A stretch of 64,000 nt of DNA from Anopheles merus (taxonomy: Eukaryota > Arthropoda > Insecta > Diptera > Culicidae), in the NCBI RefSeq assembly GCF_017562075.2, contig NC_054085.1:30815039-30879038 (forward strand), given 5' to 3'. Shown here one piece after another: positions 1 through 10,072 of this stretch. The notes under the pieces are model-generated. The model worked only from the letters and a program-made list of their open reading frames with translations, ran no database searches and had not been told where the DNA came from. The translations under genes and the position numbers were made by a program. Numbering within the stretch: the first letter of the stretch is position 1; each line of letters begins with the position of its first letter.

Positions 1-1054
1 TCGGTAAAACCGGCATCACCCAAAAGCACACATTCCTACAAAGAAAAAGCATTAAATTGTTGTTTTTCCAACGTTAATTTAAAAATCGAGACTTACACAG
101 CAGTCACGAACAATAACGCGCGCCATATCCCTTTTCTAATGCCGATTGCACAATCCGGACACATACACACGCCGGACCTTCGAAGTCTGCTACTTCTTCT
201 TCTTCGTGCATCACACAAATCATATAAAGCCAAACATCACGAAACTTGCTGAATCATTTTGGCGTATGACAGAGTGTGCTGTGCCGTAACGAGGGGTTTG
301 AATTTTAAAAACCACACACCGTCCTACCCCCTCTTGAGGCATGCCCCGGTGGGGTTTTGTTTACCGTTTAAGGGACTTTTGAGTGCAATAAAAAGGCCTT
401 TAAGTGTCTGTAGCATCGATTGATTGAAAGGGAATACAAATTAATGCTACCATTAGGCAGAACAAATCGTCGCCGAAGGAAGTTGTGCTGCCAAAGCAAA
501 CGGTCTCTAGTGCGCACGCTGCTGGTCTCCCCGGTAGACCGCCGTCGTATAGACACGGCACAATTTCGGTCGCCCCGAAATTAGACCGATTTTCGTTAAT
601 GTGTGCTAATTGTTTCGTCATCATCACCCAGCCCAGTTCAGAGTTGGTGTTACTTCATTTCTTCCGCCGATACGCCGATTGCAATTTTTGCCCTTACTCC
701 CTCTCTCTTTCTCTCTTGAGCGCGAAAGCATAATTTCACCAGCAACCACCACTGGAGTTGCAGGTGCACCGTCCCTCTAACCTACAAAGAAGAAGAAAAG
801 GGTGCGCGGGATGAGTGAAAGAATAGTGCTAAGGCGAGACGCTAATCGCTTCGTTCTGTGTCTCTCTCTTACCCTCCCCGCAACAGGTGCTATCATAAAA
901 GTTACCATCCCTCTTTGGACCCTTTTTTTGACTTCCACTTGCACACCTCCTCTTCCTCCTGTGCGCTGTGTAAATGAGGTAAGGTTGCGTCTGCCCGTTT
1001 TATCGCCCGCTCACGCACACTGACGCAGCAACGCCAACATTGGCTCTGTAAAGC

Positions 1055-1088
<34 letters not shown>

Positions 1089-3060
1089 AGGTGCACACAC
1101 CACCATCATCACCACACACACCTAGCATAAGCTGCACTTTTATGTTGCTTCAAGGGCCAAGAAAACTCAATGGCCGTGTGTTTGCGACTGTGTGCGTGTG
1201 TCCGGTTGCGTGTCGCTACCTGTGTGTGCCACCAAAAGCAATCGATCCAGGCAGGCCACGGTCTCGCTCATATCGGTGAGCTCGGGGTGTGAGGCACGAT
1301 CTCACCAACACACACACACACATACGAAAGACCGTGTATGCGCGAGGCCCCCGTTTGGCGTGTCGGTGCAGCGCGCCGCGCACGCAAAGTGGCTTTTAAT
1401 GGGGCGGTTTTGCTTAATTGTTTTGCATCCAAATCCCTTCGAACAAATGACAACACACGCACACATACACAGAGTAGGTTGAGGTGTGTGAAAATTCACT
1501 TTAAAAATGGGAAATTTCACGTCAACTCGTGATAAAAAGCAGCAAAGCTCGGCGCTTTTTCTACAGGTGAGGAACCGTTCCAGGTGAGAACACACACACA
1601 GGTGGTGAGAACAGCGCTCCAGGTAAAACCATTGGCCCTCGCTCGGTGAGACACGGTGAAACAAACGCACACAAACTCAACCAACTGTCACACACGATAA
1701 ATTTCGGAAAGCAAAACAATCGCGCACGCACGCACACACTTTGGCTTTTCTTTTTGGAGCGTGTGTGGGGACAGTTTTGCACAAAACCGACGGGAGTGTC
1801 CTAATGTGTTGTTGCTCTTTAATTTTTAGTTTTAAAGAGGGAAAAACGGAGTTTTTGAATAGTGTTTCGAACACCTTTCCCATTTACCATCTGTCCGGAG
1901 CTCGCGCGCATCCACAATCACGAAATACGTCAGCGAGCAGGTGAGCGATGATGTGTGCGTGTGAGTCCGTCTGCACACACGGGGCAGTGTGAGGCAAAGC
2001 AAAATAAACACACACAAGCCACCTTTGATGTGGCAAACGGTGTGTGGTGTTGGTTCGAAGTAAAAAAAAACCCTCTTCTCTCCGTTTGGGATTGTTAATT
2101 TCCCATCCAACATGCGGGGGTTCAACCCTTTTCACTTTACTCACCTTTAAGTTCTTTTAAAAGTAGTTTAATCAGCTAACACGCTAAAAAAACTCCGCAA
2201 TTTGCACACTTTTGATACCAAATTGGTAGAAATACACTCCAATTTTCCCCCTTCACACACACACAAACAACGAGCCGATGTTTCACCGTTTTCCGCTTCA
2301 CGGCACACGCGGCCAAAAACACGACTTTTCCAAAGTGAACTGCGGGCTCAACACACACACAACAAGGATATCAAAAACACCGTACGGCGCAAAAGGAGGT
2401 CAGTATTCGGCGCACTGCAAGAGAAAGAGAGCGACACGCGCACACACACACACACACAGACGCAGTGTGATGGAATCCTGTTCTCCTGTCCTGTTGCGGG
2501 AAAAGGATGTGCTGCGGCAGCAGCGACACACTCGCGCACCTTTTTACTACACCGCACAACACACACGCACACCGTGCACTTTTTTTTGCTTCACTTTTGT
2601 AAGAATGTATTGTTCACTATTCACTGGAACGGCGCACGATGGCCACAACCAACTGTGGGACGCGGCAGAAGGAATCACGAATCAGTACTCTATCGGCGAA
2701 CGCGCAACAGGTTGAGAGGCGAAAGTTGGGCGCAAGCGTACGAAAAGCACGTCTACACTCGAGCACAGACGGGCAGCTTCTATTGCAAGCACTACAGTGC
2801 CACACAACGGCACCTGGCGGCAGCAGCAGCGATGCTCACTTCCACTGAGTGCTGCGATGTATGCGTGGTCGGTGTACGAATGCGTGCGTGAGTGCGTGCG
2901 CGCTACCTTTGCCCGAGCGATTCCACGTGTGTGCAAGTGTGTGTGTGTGTGATTGTGGTGGGCGCACTGTTGGACAAGTTTTTGCGTGAAGAAGGATGGA
3001 AAAGCATAAAGATTGTGTTGTAAATCAATGTGAATATTAATGTGACTTGTCAATGGTTTG
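1..3060. other. non-coding, AC/GT-rich flank
   Basis: No supportable gene. The stretch is dominated by short CA/GT runs, CT- and TTC-rich patches and one CTG run. The open frames here are driven by these simple repeats (His-Thr and Cys-Val stretches) and show no recognisable domain. It could be a promoter, intron or 5' flank of a gene to the left, but nothing in the sequence decides this. Confidence 0.6.
1056..1089 (+). repeat. (CTG)n microsatellite
   Basis: About eleven CTG/GCT units, ending at a PstI-like CTGCAG. It lies in non-coding DNA. Confidence 0.9.
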
Positions 3061-3256
3061 CTTTAAATTGTTAAATTCAATCTAGCTGATAACGGATTTT
3101 TGGTGGAATTTTGAAACAAAATTATGTCCGTTGTCGCCCATGCTTAACGTTTAGTGTACACAGTGCATACCCTACGGGGAGAATAGTAGCTCAGCTTGGG
3201 AAACTTTGGGCTACTGTTGGTGTATCCACTGGAAGTTTATTTTTAAAAGCCTTCCA

Positions 3257-3345
3257 GTGCATTTCAGTACTGATTTTGTAGCTTAGTTTTTCTTTTTTGC
3301 TTTTTCTTTCTTTTTTGACAACATCTGTCTTCTTTTTAGTTTTTT
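3257..3345 (+). repeat. direct repeat, copy 1
   Basis: Begins GTGCATTTCAGTACTGATTT and continues through TGTAGCTTAG, TTTTTCTTTTTTGC and GTCTTCTTTTTAGTTTTT. The same order of blocks recurs about 920 bp downstream at 4179-4262, so this is an old duplicated segment or two members of a dispersed repeat, not chance T-richness. Confidence 0.65.
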
Positions 3346-3962
3346 TCTTACCCTGCCACTAGCAATCAAAAAATACAATAATGCAATATTCTGATAAAAA
3401 ATATAAAAAAAAACTTCTAGGAGTAATTAAAAGGATAAAGGAGTTTCGATTTAAATAAAAACTGTTACATTATAACCCGTCCTGGTAAAAAGACACCAAA
3501 GTCAGAGAAAATTCACACACAATGTTTAAATTCAGTCTCTTTACAACGTTTATTCAACAAAACGTATCAATAGGGACCATTTTGTGAAGTTTTACATATG
3601 TTGCAATTACGCGTTTTATAAAATCATGGGGACAGGTGTGCTGTAACAGTTTTTATTCAAATGGAAACTCCTTTGTCTTTATCTCATAGAAAAAATCTGA
3701 AAAAATATATTAGACGTTTTATAAACAGTTCTCAAAAATATAAGAGCCATTTTGTTGTGAAAATGTTTGAATTTTAATAAATGTTTTGTACTTGTTTTCA
3801 ACAAAATCCATTTAGCTTTGAAATGCTATTAGATAGAAACGGTCGTGAGTTGAACCAATCTATGCACAGTTATAGAAACAAAATTAGTTAAGTAAATTTT
3901 TACCAGAACATTGCATTGATATTGGATCATGCTTTCAAAAGATATAAGCCTCCGAAGTAGCT

Positions 3963-3978
3963 GGCTACCCGGGTAGCC
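3963..3978. repeat. 16-bp perfect palindrome GGCTACCCGGGTAGCC
   Basis: Perfect self-complementary 16-mer. It holds the TACCCGGGTA core that recurs at 6723, 6912 and 7761. It overlaps by one base CCGGATTCCTGG (3978-3989), whose exact reverse complement lies at 4139-4150. Confidence 0.8.
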
Positions 3979-4150
3979 CGGATTCCTGGAATAGGGGTAT
4001 TGCCAACATTAATTCTACATAAACATAGTTATTAATCTCTAAAAATTCTACGAAAAAATTCAGAGAAAGATGGCTGTGGTTTACATACGAATAAAATAAA
4101 ATATTAAAGAAATTAGCAATAGAAATTGATTTGGCTACCCAGGAATCCGG
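3978..4150. repeat. small inverted-repeat segment, ends CCGGATTCCTGG
   Basis: The 12-bp arm at 3978-3989 is exactly complementary to 4139-4150, with about 150 bp of AT-rich DNA between. The right arm is preceded by GGCTACCC, matching the left-hand palindrome half. It may be the remains of a small fold-back or MITE-like element. No clear target-site duplication was seen. Confidence 0.5.
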
Positions 4151-4178
4151 TTGCCTAGAATACGGATAAAAATATTTC

Positions 4179-4262
4179 GTGCACCTAGTATTGATGTTGT
4201 AGCTCAGTTTTTCTTTTTTGCTTTTCTTTTCTTACTATGTTTGTCTTCTTTTTAGTTTTTAG
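4179..4262 (+). repeat. direct repeat, copy 2
   Basis: Second copy of the segment at 3257-3345, in the same orientation, with substitutions and a few missing bases. Confidence 0.65.
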
Positions 4263-4450
4263 TTTATTTTTTTTAGACAAAATTACATTTTCCAGGTGTT
4301 GACTAATTTATTTTCTTTCTTGCTTTTATGTTTCAAGAACGCTCAAAGTAAATTATTAGCTTTAATGTATAAAATATGAAAAAAGCAAAAAATGGTATAA
4401 TAAGGTAAAGGTTTTATTCAAGTTCGTTAAGATCCCAGTAAAAAAACATG

Positions 4451-4456
4451 TTTATT
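4451..4456 (-). terminator. candidate poly(A) signal for GMPPA
   Basis: AATAAA on the minus strand, about 350 bp beyond the GMPPA stop codon. A second AATAAA lies at 4414-4419. The region is AT-rich, so this is position-based only. Confidence 0.3.
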
Positions 4457-4803
4457 GTATCACGAGCTTTTCCATTCGATATATACCAATTTGATGGGTC
4501 TTTCTTATCCTCGCACTTCATAATGGCAACGTTTCACCTGCGCTTTGGCGTTTCTCTATTCTATTGTTCCCTCCATCGGTAGTATAAAACTTAGAAGTGG
4601 CAATTTTTGCCAAAAATTAAAAAAAAATGTGTTATCGCAACAAAACAACTCTGGCAATTGCCATTTGCTAGTCATCGATTGTACGTCTTCAACCTGGTCG
4701 ATTGTTTCATTTGTGGCAAGGGATTTATATTGCTCTACCCGTACTTCTAACGTGCCATTTCTTTTCATTTCTATTGCGGTTTTTCACTCCATTTTCCTAC
4801 CCG

Positions 4804-6299
4804 TTACAGGATGATTTCATTCTTAAAGCTACGGCTCAGCTCTTTGTGCGGCAGTACGATCGAGTTCAGGACGATCATCTCCGAAGGCACACTGACGGCG
4901 TAGCCCAGTATCGTGATGGACGGGTTTAGCCGGCCGTCCGTGTTGAACAGCGGTGGATTTTCCATCTTGGCGAACGGTTTGTTCGGATCGGGATCGCTCG
5001 GTGTGCCCTCGACCCGTGCCCACATGCCTATCTGCGAACCACGACCAACTGCCAAAAAAAGGCGGGGAAAAGCAAAAAAGGTTAAAATTGATTTAATCCT
5101 GCATCCGCACTCCACACTCACCGATGCTGTGAAGCACTAGGGAGTGATCTTTGATGACGGCATTCTCGAGGATGATTGATTCGCGAACGCGCACCCCCGG
5201 ACCGATCACCACGCCCGGGCCGATGGAAACGTTAGGACCGAGCTGAAGGGAAACATTTCAAGATTAAACGTTACAAATGCGTCCTTTGGATCGAAAGTGC
5301 CACTACTCACTGTTGCCGTTGGATGCACCGAAGCCGTCGGATGAATGTGTACGTCCGGCACGATGTTGCAAACGAGATTTGCATTGTCATTCTCCGTCTT
5401 CAACCCGGCACTAGCCAACCGCTCCGGATGAGCGTTCTTGTACAGCGCCAAGTAATGCCGATTGGCGTAAATGGCCGACCCAGCCGTCTTAATCTGCGAC
5501 CACCAGTTGTTGACCGGAAGCGCATACAGCTTCCCCGTCCCTGCCAGCGGCGTCAGAATTTCCTGCTCCCACTGTATGTGTCCACTGTCCTTGCCGTTGC
5601 CATTGTTCAGCATACTGTAGTCCTGCTGCTTCGAGTGAAACACCGCACCCATCTTGGCGAAAATGTCCATCGAGCACACGTACACGCCGCAGTTGATCAG
5701 CGTGGACAGGTACGACCGGGGCTTTTCCACGTAGTGCGTCACCTCCTCGTCCTTGCCCAGCACCAGGCAGCCGTAGTGGACGGCCTGCTGGCGTGTCGCT
5801 TCCGTGCCCATGATCGACACCAGCGCCTTCTCGTTCTTGCTGCGATGAAAGTCGTACAGCTCCTGCAGCGGGAAATCGGCACACACGTCCCCGTTCAGCA
5901 CGAAGAACGCGCCCGGATTGCCCGACCGGATCTGGTCGCGGAAGTGGTACATGCCGCCGGCCGTCCCGAGCGCGGTAAACTCCTGCAGGTAGCGAATGTT
6001 CACATCGTACAGGTTCTGCATGTTGCTCACGAACTGCTGCATCTGCGTGGCCGGATAGAAGCCGAGGATGAGGATCTCCTTCAGCTCCTTGATGCGCACG
6101 CACGACTCTACATGGTGCTGGATGATGGGCTTGCCGGCCACCGGGAACAGGGGCTTCGGTGTGTCGAGCGAGAGCGGGCGAAAGCGCGTTCCTGCAAATG
6201 AGGGGAAAAAGCCGGTAAATAAGAGCGCTTCGATGTCGGTTTGCTTCACGTGAACTTACCCTTCTCGGGGCCACCGATCAAGATAACTGCCTTCAGCAT
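4804..6299 (-). CDS. GMPPA: mannose-1-phosphate guanylyltransferase regulatory subunit alpha
   Basis: Four exons on the minus strand: 6299-6260, 6191-5311, 5242-5122 and 5048-4804, joined by introns of 68, 68 and 73 bp with GT/AG borders. The reading frame stays open across all junctions and gives 428 residues, close to animal GMPPA (about 420). The first exon reads MLKAVILIGG and continues across intron 1 into a GTRFRPLS / PKPLFPVAGKP signature (residues about 8-35), with the PEKG insertion typical of the alpha subunit rather than the catalytic beta subunit (GMPPB). A nucleotidyltransferase fold fills the N-terminal two thirds. Exons 3-4 carry the hexapeptide-repeat left-handed helix (LGPNVSIGPGVVIGPGVRV). 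By family knowledge the protein binds GDP-mannose in the cytosol and restrains GMPPB, so it controls GDP-mannose supply for glycosylation. The start is the only ATG giving the family N-terminus. Confidence 0.96.
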
Positions 6300-6890
6300 G
6301 GTAATCGGGGTGGAAGTGCTTTAATTACAACGTAAAAGGGGTAAACCATTCGACACGTAGCACAGATAAGCCGACACGAGTGGGATTTGCCAGCACGATC
6401 CTGGAGATGCTTCCGTTTGTGTGCGTGTGTGTTTGTAGTGAAGGTGTGAACTGCCGCAAAGCAGAATAAACAAACAATATCCAGCTTTTTCCAGCTACAA
6501 TATTAGAACTAACTAATTATGCTTCAAAAGCATTTCGTCTCTAACTAAGCCGCGTACGCGTTCTTTTCCGAAACGAAAAAATCCCTCACAATTCCTTTGT
6601 TGACATTGTTCGCAACTGACAACACATCGCGAATAAACAATTCCACGTCAATTGCGGACAGAGTGACCAGAAATATCATTCGTGACGATTTATCTGTATT
6701 AACCTTTAAGTTGGCAACCGGATACCCGGGTATTTTTTTCAACTTCGAACTGCAATAACTTTTGATTCATTTCTTTTATTGACCTGAAATTTTCCGTATC
6801 CTCCCAACTTTTAATTTATGATTTTTTGGTGCATAATTTGTAATTTTAAACAGCCTGTAAGTATTTTATTTTGATTTTTTTTAACTTTAC
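6300..6890. other. GMPPA 5' flank, no gene
   Basis: Upstream side of GMPPA. It contains a short GT run near 6420 and, from about 6705, a piece TAAGTTGGCAACCGG followed by the palindrome ATACCCGGGTAT (6722-6733). That piece matches the left end of the inverted-repeat element starting at 6891. No promoter motif was strong enough to call. Confidence 0.5.
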
Positions 6891-7791
6891 CACGTAAGTT
6901 GGCAACCAGCATACCCGGGTATTCCATACATTTTGTATGGAGAATGACATTTCTCTTCTTCCTTTTTTCGTATTGTGCTTATTTTCGAGTCAAATTCAAG
7001 CGATTCGAAATTTCAATTTGACCGTTATTTTTATAATAAAATGAAAAAACTTAATGAATAAATGAAATAGAAGAGAATGTATGGTCGGCATTACTTGCTT
7101 ACAGCATTAAAATATAGAAAGCATTGTTTACCTATGAAAATCGTTAATTTTTTGCATCAAAACGTGTGGACCCAAGTGCCACAAATCCACTAAACGACCA
7201 CTAAACGGCTTCTAAACGACTCAAGTTCTCTACCTAAACGGAATATAGAAAGACTTCGTTTAGCAGACGCCAAACGACTCATGCATTCTAAAAATAGCAA
7301 AAAAGCTGGTGGCGCTATCTGTTGGTGGGATACCCCAACCAGTTGAGCTTCATCGCTTGGAGGAGAGCTTTCTCATTTCCTCTGTACTGTTGTATGGTTT
7401 CGCATTGAAGTTATGCATCGCTAGAACTAGAACGGCGATACGATTGTTTAAATACTAAACTCCAACGGAAACCACCAGCACTGAAGCAAGTGAGATTTGA
7501 GCAATGGTCATTGGTGTTGATACCCACGTATCTAACCACACGACCATTTATATAGATTTTTGCTCAGAAAGTTAGAAGGCTATACAGGTCATAATAAAAT
7601 GCAACTTGTCGAAACACATTCCAAGAAAAGAACTGCAATATAATGATGAGTTGTAATACGCCATCTATTGATCAAACCAATGAAGCTGTGGAGCTTTCAT
7701 TTTTTTATATGGATATTCAATTTTCCAGTCGTTTAAGCTTAATCTGTGGCGCTTGGGGAATACCCGGGTATGCCGGTTGCCAACTTACGTG
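6891..7791. mobile_element. inverted-repeat element (fold-back or MITE-like)
   Basis: The first 35 bp (6891-6925, starting CACGTAAGTTGGCAACC) are the reverse complement of the last 35 bp (7757-7791) with a single mismatch. The arm can be stretched a few bases outward (TTTAC / GTAAA) if a one-base gap is allowed. Each arm holds the palindrome ATACCCGGGTAT. No transposase frame lies inside, so it would be non-autonomous. No clear target-site duplication was seen. A further partial arm (GGTTGCCAACTC) lies just outside at about 7801, and another at 6709, suggesting nested or repeated insertion. Confidence 0.7.
7189..7758 (+). repeat. dispersed repeat, copy A
   Basis: Starts with repeated CTAAACGAC / ACTAAACGG units, then CATGCATTCTAAAAA, GCTGGTGGCGC, CTGTTGGTG and ends GTTTAAGCTTAATCTGTGGC. 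Copy B at 9119-9574 follows the same order in the same orientation, but lacks about 125 bp present here (about 7345-7475). Copy A sits inside the inverted-repeat element 6891-7791. Confidence 0.8.
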
Positions 7792-7915
7792 TGTAAATCT
7801 GGTTGCCAACTCTACGGTTGATACCGATTTTTTATATGCCTAACGATTCACACATGACCGCCTTAAAACTACCGATTTTCCATTTATCCTACCGAAAATC
7901 ACAGATATTTCAGAT

Positions 7916-7952
7916 TTTTCAGTCGTTTAAGCTTAATCTGTGGCGCTTGGGA
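7916..7952 (+). repeat. third copy of the repeat's right end
   Basis: TTTTCAGTCGTTTAAGCTTA plus ATCTGTGGCGCTTGGG repeats the right end of copy A (7721-7758) almost base for base, and of copy B (9537-9574). Only this terminal part is present here. Confidence 0.8.
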
Positions 7953-8009
7953 TGCTGTTTCAAGGATCGCTATGCTAATTTGTTACTTATCGCGCTGATG
8001 CACGCCCAA

Positions 8010-8275
8010 ATAGGCAGCTCGTACTTTATAGCTGATTTAGGGCTGTTTAACGAAAAATCGTTCCGATGTCGTACTTTGTGGCTGATTAAGAGATAGACGG
8101 TACTTTGCGGAACTATGGAGCTTTGTAACAGGCACATGGTACTCTTTGGCACTTTGCGGCTGATTAGCACTATGTGTAGGGTTCATGGTGGAACTTGAGG
8201 GCTTGTTCAGAAAGCGTACCAAACTTGGTGGAACTTTATAGCTTTTTAATGCATGACATCGGTACAAGGTGGCTC
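8010..8275 (+). repeat. degenerate short repeat array
   Basis: GTACTTTGTGGCTGATTA-like units recur at about 8022, 8070, 8100 and 8150 with irregular 30-50 bp spacing and many substitutions. It looks like an old tandem array. The minus-strand frame through it (to 8315) shows low-complexity repeats and no known domain. Confidence 0.45.
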
Positions 8276-9118
8276 TTGTCAAAGTGTCAAAGACGGACGC
8301 CGGCAATAATCTCATTGCTGCTGCACAAGTTAGATTCGTTAATTGAAAAATGAATATTGAGTGAAGTGATTGTGAATTATCAGTAAATTGTGTAAAATTT
8401 TGTATAATTCATCAATATCAAGGATTTAAAAATATACATATGTGTTTAAACGAAATAAATCTTGTTGTTTATTTCATCGATGACGCTTGCTTGAAAATAA
8501 AACACAAAGAAAAATAATCCCTGGCATCGTGGCATAAGGAAGCTGCTTAGGCGCTGTTTGAAAGACCCACATAGAACTTTGATGCTGTTTATCTACTGCA
8601 AAAGGCGAATTAGAGCAGCGATCTTTAGCGTGCCAAAATGAGCTGCTTAAGCAAATCTGGCTATTTGGGCGTTTGTTTGCCTGGCATTTGAAAAATGCTA
8701 CATGCGTTTTGAAGTCAAAATTTTATCTGATAAAATTTAATGGTCATAATAAGTAGAAAATGTCAGTTGTGGGGATTCCGAGAATTGCTCGTCAAAGAAA
8801 ATCATTTAAATTTGAATTTGAATCTCGCTGTCAGCGGTTAAAGCTTACCCGACAGAGAATGAAATTTTCAGGCGAGGGGTAGGTAGAAACACACGGTGGA
8901 GGTCCGGCCCAAGATCGGATCCGAAGTCCGTTGTTTTGGGCTGAAAATTAAAAATGGCGGATGGAGCGCTACCACGGAGAAAATACGCTCTATTGCATGC
9001 CTTTAAAATGCACGAAGCGCTCTCACTGAAAAGAACGCTCGCTCGCGCTGTTTCATTGCGTTTTCCTCATACCCCTTCCTTTCCGTTTCTTCATTCATAG
9101 CTTCACACAATCTTGCTT
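8276..9118. other. non-coding interval between repeat copies
   Basis: No gene seen. It is AT-rich to about 8880, then a more G/C-balanced stretch to 9115. This may be further repeat material, but I could not assign it. Confidence 0.5.
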
Positions 9119-9574
9119 CACTAAACGACCACTAAACGGGTTCTAAACGACTCAAACTTTCAACCTAAACGAAATATAGAAAGACCTCGTTTAGCAGACG
9201 GCAAACGACTCATGCATTCTAAAAACAGAAAAAAAGCTGGTGGCGCCATCTGTTGGTGCGATACACAACCAGTGGAGCTTCACCAGCACTGAAACAAGTG
9301 AGATTTGAGACCATTACTCAGTTGGTGTTGATACCCACGTATCTGACCACACGACCATTCATATAGATTTTTGCTCAGAAAGTTAGAAAGCTGTTATAGG
9401 TCATGATTAGATGAAACTTGTCGAAACACATTGCAAGAACAGGACAGCAATATAATGAAGAGTTGTAATACGCGCCATCTATTGAGCAAACCAATGAGAA
9501 GCTATGGAGCTTTCTTTTTTTTCTATGGATGTTCCATTTTCCAGCCGTTTAAGCTTAATCTGTGGCGGTTAGGA
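9119..9574 (+). repeat. dispersed repeat, copy B
   Basis: Second copy of 7189-7758. Its right end (GTTTAAGCTTAATCTGTGGC) runs directly into a reverse-transcriptase-derived reading frame at about 9572. In copy A the same point is followed by the inverted-repeat arm. Confidence 0.8.
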
Positions 9575-10072
9575 TCGGACAACGGCATCATCAACGAAGT
9601 CCATAGATGCATTGTGCAGGGGAATCGTGCATACTATGGACGTCACCGACTGCTGAGATCCAGAAAACTTCGAGCCCGCACGATATATGAGATATATCGC
9701 ACATTGTTTCGCCCGGTGGTCCTCTATGGACACGAGTCCTGGCCCGCGCTGGGCGTGTTTGAGCGTCGCATCCTCCAGACCATCTTTGGGTTTGCGTTTG
9801 GATGAATCACAAGCATGCTGATCCTGACTATGGTGAAGGCTGGCAGGATACGATGGCTTGGGCATGTCATGAGGATGTCGGATTCGTACCCCACCAAGAA
9901 GGTGTTCGACAGCGATCCCCAGTTCGGCATAAGGCGCAGTGGAGCACAGCGAACTCGATGGCAGGACCAGGTGAAACGAGAGCCGACGGAGATCGGATGT
10001 CCGGATGGTTGGGAGGCTTCAGCCAGGGACCGAGCATTCTGGAGAATAATTGTCGTCCGGGCCATGTCATAG
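9572..10072 (+). mobile_element. non-LTR retrotransposon tail (reverse-transcriptase C-terminal region), broken
   Basis: The plus-strand frame reads RARTIYEIYRTLFRPVVLYG, then VFERRILQTIFG, then an in-frame TGA at 9803-9805. The same frame continues with GRIRWLGHVMRM, RRSGAQRTRWQDQV and WEASARDRAFWRII before stopping at 10070-10072. This order (thumb-like segment 'RP-LYG-E-W', 'FERR-LR-IFG', 'R-RWLGHV-RM', 'G-R--RWQD', 'A-DR--WR') is characteristic of the end of endonuclease/reverse-transcriptase proteins of insect non-LTR elements. The polymerase core, endonuclease and 5' part are absent, so it is a 5'-truncated, inactive copy. The clade cannot be fixed from this piece. Confidence 0.85.

Noticed and set aside
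2202..2891. Plus-strand open frame of 229 codons rich in His-Thr
   Set aside because: Produced by CA repeats. There is no domain, no splice support and no consistent codon bias.
5323..6201. Plus-strand open frame of 292 codons
   Set aside because: Antisense shadow of GMPPA exon 2, whose splice sites and motifs are clear.
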